Assembly (NCBI GenBank): GCA_018830585.1
Contig: JAHJSD010000016.1
Span: 1 to 31,035 of the forward strand
Direction of reading: 5' to 3'
Source: Patescibacteria group bacterium
GTDB lineage: Bacteria > Patescibacteriota > Microgenomatia > UBA12405 > JAHJSD01
DNA length: 31,035 nucleotides
Under the pieces are notes generated by a model, which searched no databases, had not been told where the DNA came from, and saw nothing but the letters and a program-made list of their open reading frames with translations. Shown here piece after piece: positions 21,829-29,354 of this stretch (within the stretch, counting starts at the first letter, position 1; each line of letters starts with the position of its first letter). Both the position numbers and the translations under genes were made by a program.

Positions 21829-23601
21829 TTAGTTTTTGGGGCAGGTTTGGATTTTATAAAGCTGGATCACTTCTTTCAAACTGGTGGATTGATTGGGATC
21901 TTTTTGGCGGATCCTTTCCATTCTGGGGAATCGGAGCGCGTACCCGCTTGAATGGATTGGGGATTTACTGATCTCGTCTGATTTGATCTCGACTACGATT
22001 TCTGGTTTGGCCCAAACATCCGGGGTCAGCTCCTTGGGAACGGAATATTGCTTGGGCTTTTCCTTGGTCTTAAGAGAATCGACCTTGCGTCGGATTTGGC
22101 GCCATTGATCGTCGCTTAATCCAGTGCCGATTTTAGCAATGGTAAGAAAACTCTCGTTTCTTGGGTCCAGAACTCCGACCAAAAAAGCGCCGATGCCGAA
22201 ACCGGAGCGCTTTCCCCTGCCCCGGTAATAGCCTAGAACGAGGCAGTCTATCGTGTCTGCCAAGTTTGTCCTCATTGTTTTTTTATATTTAACCCAAGTG
22301 AAGTCTCTGGCTCCGGCCTGGTAGGAGCTATTCAGTTTTTTACAAAGGATGCCCTCCAACCCCTGGTTGATATAAAGATTGAAATATTTTTCGATCTGGG
22401 ATTTGTTTTTGATGATCCTTTGAGGAGTGAGGTTGATTAGCTGGTTGGATTTCATCGTCGGGTTTTGAAATATCTTTTCAAGCGCCAACCTCCTCTTCTT
22501 AAAACTTTTTTTCAGAATAGGCTTGCCGTTGAGATAAAGAAGATCAAAGACAAAAACCTTAAGGGGGATTTTGCCGGCGGTTTTTTTAACATCATATTTC
22601 CTTTTTCTCTGGGCGGTTTCCTGGAAAGGAAGGAATTTACCTGTTCTTGGGTTAAATCCGATCGCTTCCCCGTCCAAAATGGCCGACTCGACCGGAAATC
22701 TTTCGACTTCTTTGACCAGATCCGGAAACATGCCGGTGGTATTTTCCATTTGCCTGGAAAAGAACCTGACATAGGAATGCTGCGGCTTTAAAAGCGTGTT
22801 TTCACTTTTTTCTTCGGCGGGCAGTTGGCGGCTGAAATGGATCTGAATCCGAAAGCCGTCATATTTCGGCTCGAGAGCGAAAGTGCCCAACTTTTCGATA
22901 ATTTTTTCCTGATTAGCCAACCTGCCCGCCAGCGCCGGCCTGATGGGGATACCTATCTGGGGTTGGATTTTCTTAATTGCCAAAAGACCCCCTTTTTTAA
23001 AAGTTTTGGCAACCAAGCCGATGTCGGCGCTGACATTGTAGGCTCGTTCTAAGTCCGGTCTTAGGGTTTTGTTTTTGGTCTTTAGCCATGAGAGAGCGTC
23101 AAGGATGGTCAGCTCGGAAAAACCTAAGCGCAGTTTTCCCACCGGGATTCTGGCAAGATATTTATTGGTTAACGGGTCGAGCTGTTTTAAGAGTTCAGAA
23201 AAAAGTTTTAACTTTCTTCCTTGGGAACCGGAACCTTCTTGATTGGCAATTATTACTAATTTGCGGTAAAGTTCAACGATTGACAAAGACCCTTTTTGGC
23301 GGCTTTCGGTCAACTGATAGGCGGTACTGCCCAAGTCGCCGTTTTTTTTGTAAATTTCGGTCAGTTCTTCTACCGGCCGGTTAAAAGTGTAAGCCAAGAT
23401 TTTAACCATGCTTTTTTCGGCCAAGTTAAAATCAATCGATTGGTGCGGCGGCGCTAATCTTCCTAAGCAAAGATAGCAGATTTTGTCGATTTCTTGATAC
23501 CTGGCTTTATTAAAAAGCTGTGATAGGATGGCAGTAATTTCGTTTCTTAGAGTAGTCTGATCGAGTTTTGATAGAAATTCGGAAAACGTTTTGGTGGTCA
23601 T
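21829..23601 (-). CDS. ATP-dependent DNA ligase, archaeal type (Lig1-like)
   Basis: The protein has 590 residues. An N-terminal helical DNA-binding domain (about 1-215; 'LARIPVGKLRLGFSELTILDAL') is followed by the nucleotidyltransferase core. Motif I 'EPKYDGFR' has the AMP-accepting lysine K246. Later come 'VRFFSRQMENTTGMFPDL', motif 'AILDGEAIGFN', 'VFVFDLLYLNGKPI', 'GLEGILCKKLNSSYQAGARDFTWVKYKK' (motifs IV and V), and an OB-fold with 'DVWAKPEIVVEIKSDEI' and 'LRFPRMERIRQDK'-like text ('LRFPRMERIRQKD', motif VI). This length and order fit archaeal and eukaryotic replicative or repair ligases, not the NAD-dependent LigA or short bacterial LigD/LigC. Such ligases are known in some CPR lineages. 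A TATTAT -10-like element lies about 11 bases before the ATG. Confidence 0.93.
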   Translation of the reverse strand: MTTKTFSEFLSKLDQTTLRNEITAILSQLFNKARYQEIDKICYLCLGRLAPPHQSIDFNLAEKSMVKILAYTFNRPVEELTEIYKKNGDLGSTAYQLTESRQKGSLSIVELYRKLVIIANQEGSGSQGRKLKLFSELLKQLDPLTNKYLARIPVGKLRLGFSELTILDALSWLKTKNKTLRPDLERAYNVSADIGLVAKTFKKGGLLAIKKIQPQIGIPIRPALAGRLANQEKIIEKLGTFALEPKYDGFRIQIHFSRQLPAEEKSENTLLKPQHSYVRFFSRQMENTTGMFPDLVKEVERFPVESAILDGEAIGFNPRTGKFLPFQETAQRKRKYDVKKTAGKIPLKVFVFDLLYLNGKPILKKSFKKRRLALEKIFQNPTMKSNQLINLTPQRIIKNKSQIEKYFNLYINQGLEGILCKKLNSSYQAGARDFTWVKYKKTMRTNLADTIDCLVLGYYRGRGKRSGFGIGAFLVGVLDPRNESFLTIAKIGTGLSDDQWRQIRRKVDSLKTKEKPKQYSVPKELTPDVWAKPEIVVEIKSDEISKSPIHSSGYALRFPRMERIRQKDPNQSTSLKEVIQLYKIQTCPKN

Positions 23602-23707
23602 AAAAGCTAAAAAATAATAGGGAAAAAGTAAAAACAGAATTTATTTAATCATTTAATCACTTAATCATTTCATCATTTAAAATTTAAGAATTAAGAATAA
23701 ATTTACG

Positions 23708-23845
23708 AGTTTCGCACTTGCGCGCTATTAACTGTCATTGCGAGGGAGCGCCAGCGACCGCGGCAATCTCGGTTCATTTGCCGCCAGATCGCCACGCTAT
23801 CCCGATCGAATCGGGATCGCTCGCGATGACAGAAAGTGCGAAACT
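23708..23845. repeat. 138-bp cruciform element
   Basis: The outer arms AGTTTCGCACTT (23708-23719) and AAGTGCGAAACT (23834-23845) are perfect complements. Inside, CTGTCATTGCGAG and CTCGCGATGACAG pair with a single G-T wobble, and CCCGATCGAATCGGG forms a terminal stem. The inner unit is the common 'GTCATTGCGAGG...GCAATCTC' type of intergenic repeat. The surrounding 23602-24008 gap contains only AT-rich repeat text and a GAATTTCTCGACTCGAG fragment. Confidence 0.75.
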
Positions 23846-24008
23846 TATGAAATTGTTATATTGCTAAATGGTTAATTGCTATCTTGTTAAACTGTTAAAA
23901 GAATTTCTCGACTCGAGTTTACCCTGAGTGGTTCGGCAGGCTCACCATCGAAGGGCTCGAAAAGTAAATTGGCATATTGCTGAATGGTTAAATGGATAAA
24001 TAAATGAC

Positions 24009-25085
24009 TTATGAGGTCAAGTGGTAATAAGCGCCCTTGGTGCTGCCTCTTTTTTTAACAATACCGACTTCAATCAGTTTTCTTAGGTCTCTCCAGATAG
24101 TATCGTCGGAAACCATGGGTACTACTTTGGTGGCATCGGTCATGGTTAAGGCGCCAAATTGGCGCATTTGTTCGACCAGCTTGATTTGCCGTTCGTTGAG
24201 CGGGATTTGTTTATTGCCCAATTTCTTTTTCAGATGAATATCCGAGGAAAGTTGGCGGACCTTTTCTTCTATCTTCTTGAGCTCGCTGGCCAGTCCGTGA
24301 GTGAAAAATTCCAGCCAGGGTGTTTGGTCCTTTTGGCCTAACTCTCCGGGTTGTAAAGAAACCGCCTGAAGGGAGTTATAATATTCTTCGGCATGAAGAT
24401 CGAAATATTCTTCTAAAGCGAAAAAACGTTTAATATTGTAACCTTCGGTTATTAACACCAAGGTAGCCAATGATCGAGCAGTCCGGCCGTTGCCTTCGGT
24501 GAAAGGGTGGATCGCTACCAGAACATAGTGAGTTATCCCGGAACGCAGTACCGGATGGGTTCTCTTTGAGGGGTCGCCGTTTAACCAGGCGAAAACATCA
24601 TCAATTAAATAAGTGACTTCTCCGGGCGGAGGCGGGCGGAAAAAAATTTCATCGGTAGCGCTGTTCCTAATGGTCACTTGCACACTCCTGAACCGTCCGG
24701 ACTGGTTTTCCGGAACGATTTTCTCCACGGTCATTCTTTGGATTGCCAAAAGAGTTTCCTGGTTGTAGAATTGGCGGCCTTGGCTTTGGTTAACAACTAA
24801 TTTTTCCAAGAAGTCCATTACTTCCCGGTAGTTAACTACTTCTTGGATATCTCTTTTGGCGGCAAATACCTTGCCGCCTTCAATCACCTTTGCCACTTGG
24901 TTGAAACTTAGGTCGTTGCCTTCCAGTTTGGTGCCGTAGTGAACTGTTCTGAGAATGGCGTCCTGCTGGAACTGTTTTTCATAAGCGGGAATAATCGGCG
25001 AAGTGTCAATAATCGCTTTTGAGGCTTCAATTTGGGAAATATTTTTTAGAATCTCCTCGGTGATGGTGAACTTAGGGATAAACAC
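24009..25085 (-). CDS. Fic-domain AMP-transferase-like protein with winged-helix end
   Basis: The protein has 358 residues. The N-terminal Fic_N part contains 'TVHYGTKLEGNDLSF' (about 50-63), whose T-x-x-E-G-N is the auto-inhibitory helix of class II Fic proteins. The Fic core motif 'HPFTEGNGRTARSLA' (about 194-208) has every catalytic residue: His, acidic/Glu, GNGR and Arg. 'FFRPPPPGEVTYLIDDVFAWLN' is the flap and linker region. The C-terminal 75 residues form a winged helix ('QIKLVEQMRQFGALTMTDATKVV' then 'DDTIWRDLRKLIEVGIVKKRGS'), suggesting DNA-linked self-regulation. By family knowledge it adds AMP to a target hydroxyl. The start is ATG 25085. The gap 25086-25278 holds only AT-rich text and an AGGGATCCCTTCGGG hairpin. 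Confidence 0.92.
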   Translation of the reverse strand: MFIPKFTITEEILKNISQIEASKAIIDTSPIIPAYEKQFQQDAILRTVHYGTKLEGNDLSFNQVAKVIEGGKVFAAKRDIQEVVNYREVMDFLEKLVVNQSQGRQFYNQETLLAIQRMTVEKIVPENQSGRFRSVQVTIRNSATDEIFFRPPPPGEVTYLIDDVFAWLNGDPSKRTHPVLRSGITHYVLVAIHPFTEGNGRTARSLATLVLITEGYNIKRFFALEEYFDLHAEEYYNSLQAVSLQPGELGQKDQTPWLEFFTHGLASELKKIEEKVRQLSSDIHLKKKLGNKQIPLNERQIKLVEQMRQFGALTMTDATKVVPMVSDDTIWRDLRKLIEVGIVKKRGSTKGAYYHLTS

Positions 25086-25278
25086 AGGTTAAAAAAGTTA
25101 AAAGTTAAAATTTAATCCCAAAGGGATCCCTTCGGGAAAGTCAAAAGTTTGAAATCGGACCGATTCCGCGATTAATCTTCGAATTACTGCCCATGGACAC
25201 TCCGGACAAAACCAATCTTTGCCCCGATAGGTTGAAAATGTTTTAAAATAACCCGACAAATTCAGTAATAATTCAATT

Positions 25279-25923
25279 TTAAATCTTAATCATCAACCAA
25301 TCAACTATCTTTTGATTACCAACATGGTCTTTTAGCATTTGTCGGGAAGAGATCAGCAGTCTAAGCCACCGGGCAATTTCGGTTTTCGGTTTTTGGCTTT
25401 TAACCAACCGCCGCTGAAGGCAGAAGATAAACCCTTTCAACCATTGTTCAAGTTCTGTTTGGTCCTTAAAACTGAAACCCGACAATTTTTGATCAAGAGG
25501 CATTTTGACGATTGCCTGCCAGTTTTTCCAGTAGCCGGATAAACGTGGACCGGCTTTGGCGATGATTTCGATTATCCGGCAGCGGGAGACAACTGTGGGC
25601 AAGAGAGAGTCCCGGTTATTGGAGATTAAAATGATTTCCGAGTTCTTAGGGGGCTCTTCCAGAGTTTTTAAAAAAGCGTTTTGGGCTTCCAGGGTCATGG
25701 TTTGGGCTTCTTCGACGATGACTAATTTAAGTTTTTCCTGCCAGCTTTTTTTGGAAAGAAAAGTTTTCACCCGCCGGACTTCTTCGATACCGATGCTTTT
25801 CTCCGGCTTTAGAACCAAAACATCGGGATTGTTTTTGATTGATGAAATAGCCAATTTTTTAATCAGCAGGGCAGTTTCTTTCTGCCTTTGTTTTGCTCTG
25901 CCGCCGGAAATCAGGAAAGCCAT
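25279..25923 (-). CDS. holB: DNA polymerase III delta' subunit (HolB-like), compact
   Basis: The protein has 214 residues. It keeps the AAA+ clamp-loader text of delta': 'EKSIGIEEVRRVKTFLSKKSWQEKLKLVIVEEAQTMTLEAQNAFLKTLEEPPKNSEIILIS' (about 42-103), where 'VEEAQTM' is the Walker B region. It is followed by 'LLPTVVSRCRIIEI', the sensor strand with the SRC motif. The N-terminal P-loop is degenerate ('SGGRAKQRQKE', no GKT), as is usual for delta', which does not hydrolyse ATP. It is much shorter than the 330-residue E. coli protein: the C-terminal collar domain is reduced to about 80 residues. A TAAAAT -10-like element lies six bases before the ATG. Confidence 0.82.
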   Translation of the reverse strand: MAFLISGGRAKQRQKETALLIKKLAISSIKNNPDVLVLKPEKSIGIEEVRRVKTFLSKKSWQEKLKLVIVEEAQTMTLEAQNAFLKTLEEPPKNSEIILISNNRDSLLPTVVSRCRIIEIIAKAGPRLSGYWKNWQAIVKMPLDQKLSGFSFKDQTELEQWLKGFIFCLQRRLVKSQKPKTEIARWLRLLISSRQMLKDHVGNQKIVDWLMIKI

Positions 25924-25996
25924 AAGAGTATTTTAACATTAACCATTAACTATTGATTTATACATTTAATCATTTAGACGTTTAGTCATTTCTACG

Positions 25997-26082
25997 TGAA
26001 CCAAGAAAAACACGGGTTTTACCTGTGGCTCCATTTTGGATAATCACGATCCTGGATTGTTTTAACCCACCCCGGGGGTGTT
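25997..26082. repeat. TGAACCAAGAAAA hairpin repeat (copy B) and a half CCCCGGGG palindrome
   Basis: TGAACCAAGAAAA (25997-26009) is followed by the stem CACGGG-tttta-CCTGTG. After it lies 'AACCCACCCCGGGGGTGTTTT' (about 26063-26083), one arm of the palindrome family. A further perfect-looking hairpin CACACACCCGGTGTGTG follows at about 26107-26125. The gap 25924-26236 holds no gene. Confidence 0.65.
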
Positions 26083-26236
26083 TTAATTCCCGATGTGTCA
26101 ACCTATCACACACCCGGTGTGTGATAGGTGTGATAAACACACTGGCTCGCTTCGCCGTGGAGGGGTTGCGGTTTATGGGTAAAACCGAAAGGAATAAGGA
26201 CCAATAGGACAAATAGGAAAAAACAGGTGTTTATAG

Positions 26237-26280
26237 ATGAACCAAGAAAACTATGGGTTTACCCGTAGGGCTTCATCTTG
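26237..26280. repeat. ATGAACCAAGAAAA hairpin repeat, copy A
   Basis: The outer arms ATGAA and TTCAT pair, and the inner stem is CTATGGG-ttta-CCCGTAG. The sequence is open in frame with pilB and creates a false upstream start ('MNQENYGF'). The pilB promoter directly after it (TATAAT at 26314) shows that pilB begins later. Confidence 0.65.
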
Positions 26281-26287
26281 TCAAACC

Positions 26288-26319
26288 TTGAATTTGTTCT
26301 TTCTCTGTGCCAATATAAT
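26288..26319 (+). promoter_or_regulatory. pilB promoter with consensus -10, near-leaderless
   Basis: A perfect TATAAT (26314-26319) ends 10 bases before the pilB ATG at 26330, placing transcription start at about 26326 and leaving no room for a Shine-Dalgarno. The best -35 candidates are TTGAAT (26288-26293, long spacing) or TTTGTT (26293-26298, short spacing), so the -35 is not settled. Confidence 0.5.
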
Positions 26320-26329
26320 TGTAACGCAA

Positions 26330-28054
26330 ATGGATGAAAAAACATTGACTTCGATCCTGAAGGAGAAAAAACTTCTGACCGATAAACAGGCGGAAGAGGT
26401 GATGTTGGCCCATATACAGATGGAAAAAGGCGAAGAAGAGGTTATTTTGGAGGAAAAGTTTGTTTCGCCGGAAGAGGTAATAAAGGCCAAATCCGAACTT
26501 TACGGGGTACCTTTTATCGATTTGGAAAAAGTCGGTTTTTCTCCGGTGAGCATTTCTTATGTTCCCAGAAGCGTAGCAGAAAGGTACCGGCTGATACCTT
26601 TTGCCTTAGACGAAAAGACAGGTACTCTTTCTGTGGCGATGAGCAACCCGCTCGATTTGGAAACAATTGATTTTCTGGAGAGGAAAACAGAGCTGAAGGT
26701 AAAACCTTATATGGCCCTGCCCCAACAGGTAGAAAAGGTGATTTCTGTCAGATACGAGCAAGAATTAACTCTTCAGGTGAAAGAGGCTCTTAGGGAAACG
26801 GAAAAAAAGAAAGCTTTGCCGGATTTGGACCATTTAGACGAAGTGATCAGGGAGGCGCCGGTGGCAAAAATTGTTTCTACAATTTTGCAGTTTGCCATGC
26901 GATCGCAGTCTTCCGATGTTCATATTGAGCCTCAAGAAGAAGACAGCCGGGTGAGGTATCGGGTTGACGGTATCTTGCACGAGAAACTTCTTTTACCCAA
27001 AAAAGTCCACGATGCGGTCGTTTCCAGAATTAAAGTCTTGTCGGATATGAAAATTGACGAAAGAAGGGTGCCCCAGGACGGCAGATTTTCTTTTACCGCT
27101 AACAACGAAGAAGTGGATTTGAGGGTCTCCAGCGCCCCGACTGTTTACGGGGAAAAAATTGTCATGAGATTGTTGAAAAAGAGTGGCAAGATTCCGACTT
27201 TGGCGGAACTTGGCATGAGAGGCAAAGCTTTAAGGGATGTTGAAGAAGCGATCGCCCGGCCGCAGGGAATGATCATTGCTTGCGGGCCGACCGGTTCCGG
27301 AAAGACGACAACTTTATATTCCGTTTTAACCAAGGTCAGCACCGTTAAGGTGAATGTGATGACGGTTGAAGACCCGGTTGAGTACCAGATTGAAGGAGTT
27401 AACCAGGTTCAGGTTAACCCGCAGGCGGGATTGACCTTTGCCTCGGCTCTTAGATCGTTTTTACGTCAGGATCCTGATGTGGTTATGGTCGGAGAGATCA
27501 GAGACGAGGAAACAACTCATTTGGCGATTCACGCCGCCTTAACCGGACATTTGGTTTTTTCTACATTGCACACTAACGATGCTTCTGGCGCCCCGCCCCG
27601 GTTGATTGATATGGGCGCAGAGCCGTTTTTATTGGTCTCTTCCTTAACTTGCGTCATCGCTCAAAGAGTTTTGCGCAAAATTTGTCCTGACTGCAGGGAA
27701 AGTTTTGTCCCTGATGAGGTGGCAGTGACGGATATTAAAAATGTTTTAGGAAATTTATATAAACCGCTGGTGGAAAACCAGCAGAAGAAAGTAGGCCAAA
27801 AAGGAGTTGTTCTTTGGCGCGGCAAAGGCTGCAAGGAGTGTAATAATACTGGATATAGGGGCAGAATAGGCATTTTTGAGGTAATAAATGTTGATGACAA
27901 GGTTGGCAGACTCATTTTGGAGAAGGCTTCGGGCTTTGAGATAAACAAAGTAATGATTGAGAAGGGTATGGTGACTCTGAAACAAGACGGTTATGCTAAA
28001 GTTTTGGAAGGAATTACTACGGTGGAAGAGGTTTTGCGGGTGGCGGAATTTTAA
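26330..28054 (+). CDS. pilB: Type IV pilus assembly ATPase PilB (GspE/T2SSE family)
   Basis: The protein has 574 residues. The MshEN/T2SSE_N domain spans about 1-145. Then comes the ATPase: 'SSDVHIEPQEEDSRVRYRVDG' (about 195-215), Walker A 'GPTGSGKTT' (319-327), 'VEDPVEYQI', Walker B 'DPDVVMVGEIRDEET' (about 381-395) and 'LTGHLVFSTLHTND'. A C-terminal four-cysteine zinc site follows ('ICPDC' and 'GCKECNNTGY'), which is diagnostic of PilB/GspE as against PilT. The hexameric cytoplasmic motor extends pili. ATG 26330 was chosen over an in-frame ATG at 26237 because a TATAAT lies directly before it and the upstream frame is repeat DNA. The first gene of the pilus set. Confidence 0.95.
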   Translation: MDEKTLTSILKEKKLLTDKQAEEVMLAHIQMEKGEEEVILEEKFVSPEEVIKAKSELYGVPFIDLEKVGFSPVSISYVPRSVAERYRLIPFALDEKTGTLSVAMSNPLDLETIDFLERKTELKVKPYMALPQQVEKVISVRYEQELTLQVKEALRETEKKKALPDLDHLDEVIREAPVAKIVSTILQFAMRSQSSDVHIEPQEEDSRVRYRVDGILHEKLLLPKKVHDAVVSRIKVLSDMKIDERRVPQDGRFSFTANNEEVDLRVSSAPTVYGEKIVMRLLKKSGKIPTLAELGMRGKALRDVEEAIARPQGMIIACGPTGSGKTTTLYSVLTKVSTVKVNVMTVEDPVEYQIEGVNQVQVNPQAGLTFASALRSFLRQDPDVVMVGEIRDEETTHLAIHAALTGHLVFSTLHTNDASGAPPRLIDMGAEPFLLVSSLTCVIAQRVLRKICPDCRESFVPDEVAVTDIKNVLGNLYKPLVENQQKKVGQKGVVLWRGKGCKECNNTGYRGRIGIFEVINVDDKVGRLILEKASGFEINKVMIEKGMVTLKQDGYAKVLEGITTVEEVLRVAEF

Positions 28055-28110
28055 AGTGGTTTTAATCGGTCCGGTGCGGGATACCGGGTTTTCTCCCGAC
28101 TGTTTTCTAT

Positions 28111-28138
28111 TTGACAGTTAACCAATTTGTTTTACTAT
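28111..28138 (+). promoter_or_regulatory. pilT promoter placing the start at the ATG (leaderless)
   Basis: A consensus -35 TTGACA (28111-28116) is followed after 16 bases by TACTAT (28133-28138). Transcription would start at about 28145, the A of the pilT ATG. No Shine-Dalgarno lies before the ATG (TTTACTATTAAAAT). Confidence 0.55.
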
Positions 28139-28144
28139 TAAAAT

Positions 28145-29218
28145 ATGGATATTAAAAAACTCTTGGAGCTGACGCTTAAAAACAATGCTTCCGACTTGCA
28201 CATTATTTTCGGAATTGCCCCGACTTTGAGAATAAATGGCGAGCTGGAGCCGATAACCGGCAAGATTTCTTTTGAAAAAGTTGAGATAAAAGAGGCGATT
28301 TTAAGTATCTTGGATGAAAACCAGAAGAAAATTTTCCTGAAAAAAAAAGAACTGGACTTTTCTTTTGAGTTTGAACAGGGAACCCGTTTTAGGGTTAACG
28401 CCTACCATGCCCAGGGGAATGCCGCCGCCTCTTTTAGATTGATAAAACCGAGGATACCAAGCATCGAAGAGCTGAACTTGCCGGAAGCCCTTTACCAGTT
28501 TGTCGACTTAAGACAAGGGTTTGTTTTGGTTGCCGGGCCCACCGGTCACGGCAAGTCAACTACGGTGGCGGCGATTTTGGAGGAAATAAATAAGACCAAA
28601 AAAGTGCATATTGTTTCGATTGAAGACCCGATCGAGTATGTTTTGCAAGCAAAAAAGTCGATTATCTCCCAAAGGGAAATCGGCAACGACAGTTTGAGCT
28701 TTAAAAATGCCTTGCGCTCTTGTTTAAGAGAAGACCCCAACGTTGTTTTTGTCGGCGAAATGAGGGATTTGGAAAGCATTGCTCTTGCTTTGACTATTGC
28801 CGAAACAGGCCACCTTGTTTTTTCAACTCTGCACACTAATTCTTCCGCTCAGACGATAGACCGGATTATTGATGTTTTTCCCGAGGGGGCCAAAGACCAA
28901 ATCAGGCTTCAGTTGGCCAATGTCTTGGGAGCGGTAATTTCTCAGCGATTAGTTCCCAGCTTGAATAACGATCAGCTGTTTCCGGCAACGGAAATCCTTT
29001 TGAGCAATCCGGCGATAAGAACAGCGATCAGAGAAGGGAAGACTCACATGATTGACAACGTGATCCAGACCTCTTTAGAAGCGGGGATGATCACTTTGGA
29101 AAGATCCTTGGCTGTTTTGGTGCGCCAAGGGAAAATTGGCTTGGAAACGGCGCAGTCTTTTGCTCTTAAGCCCGAGGATTTAAACAGGCAGTTACGGCAG
29201 GAAAAGACCAGAGTTTAA
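28145..29218 (+). CDS. pilT: Type IV pilus retraction ATPase PilT
   Basis: The protein has 357 residues, the normal PilT length. The N-terminal PAS-like part has 'NASDLHIIFGIAPTLRINGEL' (14-34). Walker A is 'GPTGHGKST' (131-139), followed by 'VSIEDPIEYVL', Walker B 'EDPNVVFVGEMRDLES', 'ETGHLVFSTLHTNSSAQTIDRIIDVFP', and the PilT-specific end 'AIRTAIREGKTHMIDNVIQTS'. It lacks the zinc cysteines of PilB. The AIRNLIRE-type motif, here AIRTAIRE, is needed for retraction in known PilT. The motor powers pilus retraction, giving twitching or attachment and DNA uptake. It has its own promoter and likely a leaderless mRNA. Confidence 0.95.
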   Translation: MDIKKLLELTLKNNASDLHIIFGIAPTLRINGELEPITGKISFEKVEIKEAILSILDENQKKIFLKKKELDFSFEFEQGTRFRVNAYHAQGNAAASFRLIKPRIPSIEELNLPEALYQFVDLRQGFVLVAGPTGHGKSTTVAAILEEINKTKKVHIVSIEDPIEYVLQAKKSIISQREIGNDSLSFKNALRSCLREDPNVVFVGEMRDLESIALALTIAETGHLVFSTLHTNSSAQTIDRIIDVFPEGAKDQIRLQLANVLGAVISQRLVPSLNNDQLFPATEILLSNPAIRTAIREGKTHMIDNVIQTSLEAGMITLERSLAVLVRQGKIGLETAQSFALKPEDLNRQLRQEKTRV

Positions 29219-29354
29219 AAACTTTTGACTCCCTCCGGCCGAAATTGTCGGTTTGAGGGGCAAACGGTACTCCGAATTATTTTAGACAGCGGAACGGTTA
29301 AAAGTGCTGAGGATTCGAATAGTAGTTCCCGTTTTAAGTTATTTCAATCGACAG

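Noticed and set aside
26237..26329. Upstream pilB start giving 31 more residues
   Set aside because: The extra part is encoded by a dispersed hairpin repeat, and a TATAAT -10 lies between it and ATG 26330.
29304..29354. GTG start for pilC
   Set aside because: The 17 extra residues do not resemble PilC family starts, which begin at 'MEKFIFKA'-like text.
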